From: Branchiostoma floridae
Taxonomy: Eukaryota; Chordata; Leptocardii; Amphioxiformes; Branchiostomatidae
Direction: 5' to 3'
Length of the DNA stretch: 60,000 nt
Assembly (NCBI RefSeq): GCF_000003815.2
Contig: NC_049990.1
Location: 16,093,548 to 16,153,547 of the forward strand
Both the position numbers and the translations under genes were made by a program. The notes below the pieces were generated by a model. That model was given only the letters and a program-made list of their open reading frames with translations. It had not been told where the DNA came from and ran no database searches. Below are positions 31,901 to 43,900 of the stretch, in pieces (the stretch's first letter is position 1; each line of letters opens with the position of its first letter).

Positions 31901-34900
31901 TCATTTTAAGCAGAAGTGTTCCATTTTTGCACATGAGTGATTTTGGAACAGTCTATTGTTACATGAGGAGGGAGATGGCTGAAATATGCTGTATTTGCTC
32001 TCAAGCAAATGTCGGCCTTTCTAGTGTTATATTGCAATCCATACTACAGTATGGGATTGCAATATATTGCTTTTCCTTTGTTTCTTCTTCTCCTGTCAAA
32101 ATCTTCTAATCGATTCAACTTTTCCATTTTTGGGCCAAATGAGCTAATATTTGGCATGGAGGTAGGGTAGAGGAGGCATCCGGCCTATCCCACAATACAT
32201 TGCGGTTTCCGGTCTACGCCAGATATATACGTTGGACCGGAAGTTCTAGTTCATTCGAAACTATGTCGGCGCCTCAGACGGATGGGAAAGCGGTGTCTCC
32301 CGGCTTTTCGTCCTGTAAGCATAATAATATAAATAATAAAGACAGCTAATGTTCTATGAGGCAGATAATGTGTATGAAACATATGGAATTCCAGATAAGG
32401 ATAGAGACATAGTAACCTTAGCGGGAATGAGGGAAAATCATAAAGAGCGGATTAACTCAGCATTGTACCAGACACTTTCTAGGTACATCGAGCGGACAAA
32501 CAGGTTCAGTCAATCATTCTCTTGCTGATATCATGCACGAGTAAGCACCCTGGGAATAAAACCACGTGAAACCAGATCACAAGCACCTTGAACCGGAAGC
32601 AGAATGAACCGGAAGTATACAGCACCTTGAGTCTACGTCTAGCGCAACACAGTAGACGGAACCAGCCTCACGGAAAACAGGGATATCAAATAATTTGTCA
32701 GTTTGTACCGTATCGATAAGTCGCTATTCCTGACATGGGAATGCTTACAAGCTGATATTGTGTCTGCCAACCTGCGGTGCGGCCGATTTTCTCTGGTAGC
32801 TTCAAATTGACAGCGATAATCCCGGGGCTGCCGACAAACAACACAAGTGCCAGCGCAAGGTCACTGGAGGTAGGGATAGCAAATACCCCCAGGTGTTTTT
32901 TTCACTTTTTTGATAGAGGCCTTAGAAATTTTGATATTTAGGGTTTTTGGTCATTTTTAGACAAAATATATATATTTTGGGCCCCTGTGCCCTGGTATTA
33001 AACCCTAATGACCTGAAATTTGGTACAGAGGTGCATTGGACATATGAGTACAGGAACTCATCAACACTTTCTTCATAGACCACTTCAAAAATTATTTATT
33101 TGGGGGTTTTGGGCCATTTTTGACTAAAAATGTCTATTTTTGGCTCCTATGCCCTTGTATGAAGGCTAAATGACCTGGAATTTGGTATATAGGTGCATTG
33201 GATATATGAGCACAGGGTCCCATCAACACTTTCTTCATAGATCACTTAAAAATGAGTTATTTTGGTTTTTTCGGCCATTTTTGACAAAAAATGTATGTTC
33301 TTGGCTCCTATGCCCTTGTATGAAAACCTAACAACCTGAGATTCGGCATGAAAGTGTGTCTGGCAAGTGCCCACAGTACTTCATTTTCACTTTGGGCATA
33401 CATTACTTTAAATTGTTGAATTTTGGGATTTTTTGCCATTTATGGACTAAAAATGTTAAGTTTTGGCTCCTGTACCTATGTATGAAAACCAAATGGTCTG
33501 AAATTTGGTATCAAGGTGCGTACGGTATGTAGCCACAGGGCTCTATTCACACCAATGGTGTACATCAATTAAAAATTGTTTAATTTGGGATTTTTTGCCA
33601 TTTTTGATCAAAAATGTATATTTTCGCTTCCTGTGTCCTGAAAAAGCTAACTAATCTGGAATTGGGTATTGGGGTAGCTTTATCACTATAAATGGAAAAT
33701 GGGCCACATAGACCAGTCCATTTTGCATAGCTAGGGGTGTTCTGGAAGAGTCCATTCTCGTAAGTCGAGGGGGTAAAAAGTTTGGAGCGGGATGATGTTT
33801 TAGGACAGGTCAACTCGTGCAAAGGGTTGGTATGGAACAGTACACTTTGGCATACATATGAAGATGGATTGCAATATGCTGTATTTGCTCCCAAGCAAAT
33901 GTCGGCCTTTCTAGTATTCGTAATGTTTCTTTCTTCTTTCTTTCTCCTGTCAAATCTTCAAAGTGATTCATCTCCGCCGTTCCTGGACCGAATGACCTGA
34001 AATTTGGCACAGGGGTAGAGTGGGCCAATACCTTGATGTTTTTTTCTCAGTTTTTTCATATCTGCCTTTAAAATGATTTTATTGAGATTTTTTTGGTCAA
34101 TTTTAGACCAAAACTGTATATTTTGGCCCCTGTACCCTGGTATTACAACCAAATGAGCTGAAATTTGACAAAGATGTGCCTTGATAATGCTCCCATATAA
34201 ATTCGATAACACTTTTGGTGTACAGTACAACAAAATGCTTATTTTTGCGATTTTTTGACCAATTTTTGACCAAAAAAGGACACTTTTGGCCCCTGTACCC
34301 TGGTATTACAACCAAATGAGCTGAAATTTGACAGAGATGTGCCTTGATAATGCCCTCATATAAATTCAATAACAATTTTGGTGTACAGTACAACAAAATG
34401 CTTATTTTTGCGATTTTTTGACCAATTTTTGACCAAAAAAGGACACTTTTGGCCCCTGTACCCTGGTATTACAACCAAATGAGCTGAAATTTGACACAGA
34501 TGTGCCTTGATAATGCCCTCATATAAATTCAATAACACTTTTGGTGTACAGTGCAACAAAATGCTTATTTTTGCGATTTTTGGCCAATTTTTTACCAAAA
34601 AAGGACACTTTTGGCTCCTGTACCCTGGTATTACAATTAAATGACCTGAAATTTGGTATAGATAGGCATTAGATACTTGGTAACAAGATTCAAGTAAAAT
34701 TTTTGACATAAACGACTTTAAAATGATTAATTTTGGCACTTTTCTGAGGGGAAATTTGTTTTCTTTTGGCCTCCTGACGTGACCTTCCGTGACCCCGCAC
34801 ATAGCCACACCTGTGCGCGTCAGCCGGAGAGTTAATTGAATCAAAGACCTAGCCAATCAGCGAAGAGGAGGCCAAAGGCTAATTAATATTCATAAGCGGG

Positions 34901-37900
34901 GCCTCATGATCCCGTATATAGCAGTGTTCCCGCCAGGGGCAGCTAAGCCCGCCTAAGGCTCTCGCATTTTAGACTATTCAGAAGGCTTTATATTGTATCA
35001 GTTCTTAGGGGCATATCTATGATAATCGCAGCAGTCACTTAACTTCTCTTCAGGAGTTCAGCGTAACACTATTTCAGGTCAAACCGTCAAAGGCAACTAA
35101 AAACAAACTTTAACGTTACTGAGTTCAACAGTACTTATAACTTGTTACCCGAAGTTGAAACGCTAGCGATGGTATTTTCGCTGTGCTGTTAGCTCCGTGC
35201 GACTGTTGTTGACGGTCTTATAACGGTATATTTTGCACCCCTGTACCCTGGTATGAGTAACATTTGGTATAGATAGGCATAAGATAGTTGGTAAAATGAT
35301 CCAAGTAAAATTTTTGGCATAAAGTACTGTAAAAGGCTTAATTACAGCACTTTTTTTAGGGGAAATTGGTTTTCTTTCGTTCTCCTTGCCATGACCTTTC
35401 GGACGTTCACCCCACAGAGCCGACATCTGCACCTGCGTCTAGCCGGCAGGAAGAGTTAATTCAATTAATGGTTCAGCCAATCAGCGAAGAGGAAAGCGAA
35501 GGCTAATTAATATTCATAAGCTGGACCACACAATACATTAACTTGAAGACTCAGGCCGTACAGACTTCTCGCCAGGATTTTTTCAAAGCGTCGGACAGGG
35601 GTCCGGGGGCCGCCGAATGTCCCTGGCGGGGTCCAGGGGCAGGGCCACTGTGGGGGGGACCCAGGTGGGCGAAGCCCCCCCCCCTCCGGAAGCTCTTGCA
35701 TTTTAGACTATTGAGAAGGCTTCTTTTATCAGTTTTTTTAGGGCCATATCTACGATAATCGTAGCAGTCACTTACTTCTCTTCAGCAGTTTGACTTTAAA
35801 ATATTTCGGGTCAAAGCTTCAAAGACGACTAAAACCTCATAAACAACAAACTTTACTTAGCTCAACAGTATACAAAAATATTGTACGGGTTGCCATCCTT
35901 AGTTGAAGCGCTTATTTATAGCGCTAGTATCTTCGCTGCGCCGTTAGCCGCCGTGCGACTTTTGTTGACGGTCTGATATCCCTACGTCGCCGCCTCGCTG
36001 ATATTCCCACGGACATGTTTCAAGAAAAATACCCAGCAAAAAACGCTGTTCTGCGTCAAATTCTATTCTATAAAACATGTGGGACTCAGTGTTACAGTCT
36101 AAATATTTTGTAGAAGCACCGCTGTAGGAAAGAAGGTCCAAGCAATGTAAAACATCACGTAGCATGAGGTTCGCTGTCAACTGGCACACAGCACATGACT
36201 GTTTGGAACTCTAAGTCTAATCAACAGCCGTGTTTGATTGATAGCCGGCGGTCCTTTGATGAAGTCGGCGAAAGGTGCGTTAGTTAGAAAATCTGCGTTT
36301 AGTTTTGATACGTAATTATAAGTTAGACAGTGGCGAGAATGATTATTTTCTCATCAATATTTCTCTTCAGAATTATTTGAACTTAATTGTACATCTAAAC
36401 AATTGGCTTACCTGTGCAATGTTTATATAAGTAAAGATCAGTGTACTGAAATCATGTGTAGCGTATTGCTCCCAGTCAACAGATCAGCATTTTCTCTATA
36501 GTGACCACCTGTCTATAGTGGCCACATTTCTATCACTGGACTGGAAAGAAAACTGCTGTATTTTCTCCAGAGCAAATGTAGGTGTTTCCTGTGCTGTTGT
36601 TGTTTGACATAAATTTTGAACATTCAAATTGTAAGTAACTTTGAACTGCCAGAGTTTCAGCCCAATAAAACACTCTCAGCGCCAGGGTATGAACAGACTG
36701 ACCTCCGAAAAGAAATCCTCGAACAAGGTTCAATCGTATCTTCCGGGTCTGGCAGGAAGTTGTTAAACTAAAATAAGATTAGGCTCGATGGCTGATTGCA
36801 AACAAAGTAAAACAGTTTAATAGTTTTACAGCTTGAAGAAAACAAACGCTCCTACTACACAGTACAGTCTAACCTGTCTATAGCTGCCACTCAAGGGACC
36901 GGACAAATTTGGCCACTATAGACAGGTGGCCTCTGTATAGAGGTGGCAACTTGTAGATAAAATACCCAAGGGACCGACAAAAAGTGGCCACTATGGACGG
37001 GTGGCCCCTCTGTAGAGGTGGCCCCTAATACAGGTTTGACTGTACCTGCACCTGCTTGATAGTTATTAAATCGTATGCCCTACTTGAATAAAAATGTTCA
37101 CTGCAATAATGAATGTACCCACGGACCTTATACTTTTTTATACTTACACCTAGTTATCGTACTGAAAATTTGTAATGACATTACATGAAGTCATTCAACA
37201 ATTTTCAATCATGGTGAAAATTTTCTGAATGGAAGGTGTGATTATTGTCATTTTCTGAAAAATAGAAGCAAGCTCTGTTTTGACCTGGAATCAATTCACA
37301 AAACTAGTCCACTTTTGGGGATAATGTACTGTTAAGATGTTCCATTTTTGCGCAGGGGTGATTTGGAACAGTCCAATGTTGCGTGGGAAGGGGTATGGCT
37401 GAAATATGCTGTATTTGCTCTCAAACAAATGTCGGCCTTTCTAGTTATATATGCATCTTCACCGCAACAACACACCATGTTACCTTACAACGTTCGTACA
37501 TGAAGCGCTTTAACAAGGGGGTAGAAGGGAAAAGACAGAAAATCAAGACATTTTCGAGGCGGTTTATGAATTCGCGGTGACCGCAGTAAACCACCGAGAA
37601 CATTTATACATGCATTTATAGCATATTACAAGTCGGATGTTGACGACTATAAATCCAACACATTCAAATTTCGATACCTGTACTCAAGCTACGAGCGTGA
37701 TCAATCTAATATTGCTGGAAGAACATTGTGCTGTTAAATTGTCGACTTTTTGGTATTCTAAGATCTCGTCGACCACACACAGCTGAGCGTGCAAATATGT
37801 CTAACAGAATGTGCAGTTTCTAATGATTTAGGACACGATCACAAGCTAATTTTAAGGCTATTATTAGGAATGTCGTTAATGAACCTGTACCAAAAAGGCT

Positions 37901-40900
37901 GTTGTTGATTTTGACTCTGTCCTACGGCATGACCTACCGAATGCAAGGAAAACACTCTACCCACTCGGCCATGGCAAAGGTAACTGAAACCATAAAAGCC
38001 GTTGAGGGATCGAGCGGACACTGACCGTACTCCCGCCGCGAAAATGTCATTTTGGAGTTCGCCGGGCGATCATTTTCACGCTTCTTTCCAATAGAGCTTG
38101 CATGCGACCAATGGGTGTCAAAACATTTGACAGATTGCTTAGTGGTACGTTTCGTAATTTTTGTTACCTTTTAAACCACACTTTTGCATTGTGCATTCTA
38201 TTCTTGTATGAAGGTTCACATACACCCACTCTTAACAGGCCACTGCATGGGCACTCGTCACTGGAAATGGGGACCTTGCTTATTGTAAAATTTTGTGCAG
38301 AAAAGGTGTACTGTGCACAAGTCAGACCTCAAAAGTGGTGCGGTAACAGGTAAACATGACCGCAATGTCCCCCGCGTCAGCTCAAGTGGTGTAACGTTAC
38401 ACAGTAACAATAGAGCTTGACGGCACTCTATTCAGGGTATTCAAGTACTGTACACAATGCCTTAAATATAGAGAGGGGGAAATCCAGGTAAGTTACGCAG
38501 TTGAGTAAAAATGCTGACGCCTTGACAAGGAAGAAGGAAATGAAAAATGCTTGACTGAACGCAGGCTTGTACCATAGTGGCCGGAGGCGTTGATGGACTT
38601 TTCTATCAGAATTTGTTAAAGAATTCGTGATAGTAATAGTTACAAAGATGTTGTTGGGAAGACTTCTGCTCGTTTTTGCTGTCGCGGTCTGCTTTGTCCA
38701 AGACTCGCAAGCTTGGCGCCGCCGCCGCCGTCGCCGCCGCCCCTCGCCCGTCAACTGCGCGTGGGTTTGGGGTGGCTGGTCCCCCTGTTCTGCACCGTGT
38801 GGGAGCTCTGGTGTCATAACAAGATCCAGGTTAGATTACACTAGTGCGTGATAACACTAAGATTTAGGGACAAGGTGGTGTTTCCGCTTACCCTAGCAAA
38901 CACCTGCCTCACGTAACTTATTTTTTTGGAGGTGTGGACGAGGGTGGCCGCTGGAAAGGAACATAGATTTTCTATCTGATATCTGAGTTATGAAAATTGT
39001 AAACAGAATTCTAGTAGTGTTGCATATTTTCTTTCAGACCTCCTGTATTCTAAAATATATTAAAAGATCAAGGTTTTAGCCCTTAAACACCAGGCGTAAA
39101 TTTTGAAGGGTCATTTGAACATTTTTTCAAGTGCCATTTTAACATTTTTTATCTAAAGAAGATTCCTTTCGTGAATTTGTCATTAAATATCTGTTACATG
39201 CTCATCTAGTTTTTAGGGAGATTGTCACAATACTTTGGAAAGTATAAGTTTGTGAACCCCAGGAAAATATGCAGTTTTTAAAACGAACCTTTTAACATAA
39301 AAAACTAACACTCACCCCTGAACACCAAATTTCAAGAGGATCATTATGTAAAATAAAACAATCATAAGAACGTTTGTGTCATTATCATATAATATGACGA
39401 CTTTATGACGTCATTTAGCTTCTACGGGTGGCCATTGTGAGTTTTGACCAATGACGCGCAATTAAAGTAGCATAAATTCTGAATACTGAAAATTCCATTT
39501 TGAATTGTATTGATGTACGAATACAAGTGTATTGCACCAAGAAAACCTTACAAACTTCAGCGAAAATCTAGCTACAATGAGCTATTTGAAACTGCTTCCT
39601 CCATCTTGGTTTAGTTTAGCAGCATTTTGTCAATTGTGATTTCCTTTAAATTTTTAGGCGACTATTAGCAAATGTCTTTCGCAAACAGTCACCAACAGGT
39701 TCGGCCCAGTGAGATAATTGCTTAAGCTAAGGGTACAACTCACCGTACGTGCAATTTGTCCGTACGATTTTTTGGGAGGCCTGAAAACGTTCAGGCTGTA
39801 CAGGGCAGGTGCGTCGCCCGTACTGGCACGTACGGGGGGCGAATTCGCACACAAAGTTTAGCCTGCACGTAAAGTTTTACGGCGTGTTTGCGTGCTCCAA
39901 AATCCCTCGGATTCCCTACGAGTTCGTACGGAGGTGGTACTTGCCACTTACGGATCCCAAAAGATTTTGGCACGTAGACAGCACGTATTTGCACGTACGG
40001 TTGGTTGTGCCCTTAGCTTAATCAATGTTTTTACTCGTACGGTTACGTGGTATTGTTGCACACAAACACGGGTGGTGTCACCTTACAGACCTCACAAAAG
40101 GTTTCGTTACGTAGTCCACACCGGGGAACCCCGGTCTATTTACCTGGCCTTGAGTAAGGTAGGGGAATTCCAGGTGAACTTAAATTGTCCATGACGAAGT
40201 TTTCACAGACCACTCAGTAGAAATAATGTACTAAGATGTGTTTGGGAAGATTTCTCGCTGTATTCGCTGCCCTTGTTTACCTTGCTGAAGATTCACAAGC
40301 ATTCTTCAGCATGATAAATATTCTGCAACCACGTGCACCTGTCCACTGCGTTTGGAGCTGGGGTGCTTGGTCCTCTTGTTCTGCTCCGTGTGGGAACTCG
40401 GGTGTCCTTTCAAGATCCAGGTCAGATACGCTGTACTTGTAACAGGGTTCACAGGGTAGACCTACAATTACGTTAGTTAAGTTCAGATCCTTGGAGTGAC
40501 TACATAGCGAAGCAGGTTTCCTTTTTTAATTATTCAAGAAGATAACATGGGAAAAATAAAGATAGTAGCAGGGTATAGTTTTACACGGAGAGGTTGATTG
40601 ACCCTCTCTTCAACTTGCTTGAGGCACTCCCGGGGTTGCTTGAAGGGCCTTGAACAAGCGAGACCCATTCAACGTCCCATCCGAAAGACGAATGCAGCCC
40701 GAACCGAGATGTCCAGACCAGGATTGAACCAGGATTTCCCCATTAGTAACTGCTTGGGACCAGTTAAAAGTTAGCTCTGTTTTATCATTTGGTTGCTGTG
40801 TGCCGCATCTCGGTACATGACGTCATTGGCGGGTATGCTGTTTGATTAGCAATATCAATCTCCAGAAATTGTCTAAACATACATAAGGATACTTACATAA

Positions 40901-43900
40901 ATACATATATGAGACCTACAATTTATGAAACATAACTTACCACCCTTATGCTGTTTTCACCTATAGGGTTATTACTCAGCCTGCTGCTCACGGCGGTTCC
41001 GGGTGCAGTGGCTCCCCTAGCGAGACCCAGCCCTGTAACCGGTTCTGTCATAACGGCGGCACACCGGCAGGGGATCGCTGCTCCTGTCACCCTGGGTACA
41101 GCGGGACATGCTGCGGTACAGGTAAGTTAGCTGGGCTCAAGCCAAAAGTTTTTCAAACAGTTTTTAATCACTAATCATGCAAATCAAGTCTAATTTCCAT
41201 AATTTCAATTTCACTGGCTATTTGTCTGTCTGCATACTGTTAACTGCATATCAAAACTCATGGAAATTCGTCGTTACTTTGTTCAGTTATCCTCCTTGAA
41301 ATATCTTAATAACTATGCCCTGAGCAAGCTGCTAGGTGGCCCAAACGTATACCAAATCTTACTTAAATCTTGCTAAAAAAATCAGGACCACCAGGTGTCC
41401 AAGACAAAAGATAAAACAAGCTGGAAGTTCTGATGTAGTAGTAAGGTCACATAACAACAAGACCCAGAACAACGTTGACCTTTGTCTTCATTCAATTCAT
41501 ATGCGTACTTGGAGATAGTTTGAGGTAGGTTCGGGTCTATAACGTCTTTTTGGAACAGTTTCATGTTGGAGAATTTGCAACTCGATTATTCCCAGTGAAT
41601 GTTCAAAACTTGTTGTTTTTGAACTTGTTCTCAATCATCATGATTTCAGACGTGAACGAGTGCTCCAGTGGTAACGGGGGCTGTGACCACACCTGCGTGA
41701 ATACGGCAGGCAGTTATCATTGTACCTGCCAGGCTGGGTATCTTCTCTCCGGGACACACACCTGCATAGGTAAGGATTATACATAGGGAAAAGGTACACA
41801 AAACGGAAATTCTGCTGCAGTTCCGTTGGAAATTCGCCTGTGGTCAAAAATCTCACCATTGCCTTAATAGGCTAGGGCGAGACTGAACCTTGTATCAAAT
41901 TTCATAGCAAACAATCCATCCAGGGAGTCTTGAGCCATGATAGCTAGCTGTTGGAACACAAATACTGTATCAAAGATATAACTATCATACTTGACCTTAA
42001 GTGAAGCGCTGTGCTATATGTTAAACCTTCCTGATCATTGAAATTTCATACTGGAGCAAAAGGTTTTGGTAAACTTTTACTTTTTTCACACGTTACATCA
42101 GTTAGGGGTTTCCAGAGGATGTAATCCGTCTAATTAAAACATCATCGAATCAGTATTGCCTAAAGAAGGGACAAGATATGTAGAAATGTTATTCGTAGAC
42201 ATGAGGTAATGGTCCAGAAGAATTAATGTAAGAACCTTTGTTTTGTTTAGATTTGGACGAGTGTTCTCACAACAATGGCGGCTGCCAGCATACCTGCACT
42301 AACACACCGGGAGGACACCGCTGTTCCTGTCGACCTGGATATAGTCTGTCTGGATCCAGAAACTGTGAAGGTAAGGCATTAATATTGACAACGTCGGTGC
42401 GGCGAAATGGTTGGGTGTTTGGTCCATAAAAAATATAAGTTGGAGTCCCCTGAAATGCCTTGGCATTGTACCCTTGAGAAAGATACTCGAACCTAATTTT
42501 TTTTCACTTCACTCCTGATCAGAAGTAATTGATTACCTAGCTTTGGCTACGAATGTCCCTCGGATAAGAGGTAATAATTTCATGCGTTTGATGATGTTGA
42601 CCCTAGCGAGGTCTAAAATTTGGTCCTAGCTTGTCGTAGCACGTTTCAACAACTGCATTCAGATGCAGAATCCAGTTGATGATGATAACGAGCAATTATC
42701 TGACCGAAGTCATTTCTTTCATCTAACAGACATCAACGAATGCTCCAACAACAACGGAGGATGTCAGCACACGTGTACCAACACTCCCGGCAGTTTCCAG
42801 TGTTCCTGTAGATCTGGATACCAGCTGTCAGGAACCACGGACTGCATTGGTAAGTTCATGTCATCATTTTCTAATGGAAGTCCTGCCAAGTACATGGTGA
42901 TGATATTGTATTAAGTCTTGGTTGATAGGAACGCAAGTTTTAAGCAAAACGCCATGTGGGACAATATAACGTGCTATGAGTACATCTCTGAATGTAACAT
43001 CATATGACTATGGAAACAGTGATTGGAGAGCCTTACTATTTGCAGAATAAATATCCTTAATCACTAGCAATGCATGCGTTTACAGTTAGTTAGTATGACA
43101 GAAATAATAGCCGTTCTTGTACCATATATAACATCGTATAGATAGATACACCTGGCGGTAACTATTAACCCTGCATTGAGGTAACAACGTTCTCATATGA
43201 TAGATATCAACGAATGTTCCACCGACAATGGCGGCTGTGACCATGACTGCACCAACACGGACGGCGGTCACTACTGTAGCTGCCGGGCTGGATACCAGCT
43301 CTCAGGACCTCACAGCTGTCTTGGTAGGTAACTTTTATTTTCAGACATCTGTTGACAGGAAAAAGAGAGTTGTTCAACTGTGGTAGTTGTTGAATGTTAC
43401 ACTATCAACTTACTCAAAGGATAAGTTAACGTAAATGAGCAAAGTGTTAAGTCACACACCTTAGGGCGGCGCCAATCTCCGTTTCTTTAGCTCTTGGGCC
43501 AAACAGCTGTGCAAGGACAGGTGAAGTTTGAGCGATGGACTAGTACGTACTTTGTATTCATTAAACTTACTTTAGTGTTTAGTGATTTGCATTCTATGCA
43601 ATCATTCATGATGCTTTTTGTTCCATTTTCATCATTAGACGTAGACGAATGCTCCAGTGGTAATGGCGGCTGCCAACACACGTGTACAAACACTGACGGC
43701 GGTTACGAATGCTCTTGCAACACTGGGTATCAGCTATCGGGAACACGGAACTGTATAGGTAAAAAACGTTGAACGCCGATGGCCAAAGATGACCCTGGCG
43801 GTGTAGAGTTCCTAGTGCCCCGAACAGAGCATGTCGATAGACTGTATACCTCCTCACCTCACCTCACCTCACCTCACCTCACCTCACCGGTCCCATAGCC

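Noticed and set aside
33958-34856. Minus-strand repeated proteins with [14 protein letters not shown] units
   Set aside because: They follow the 163-bp tandem repeat with frame breaks between copies. No start, splice or domain support.
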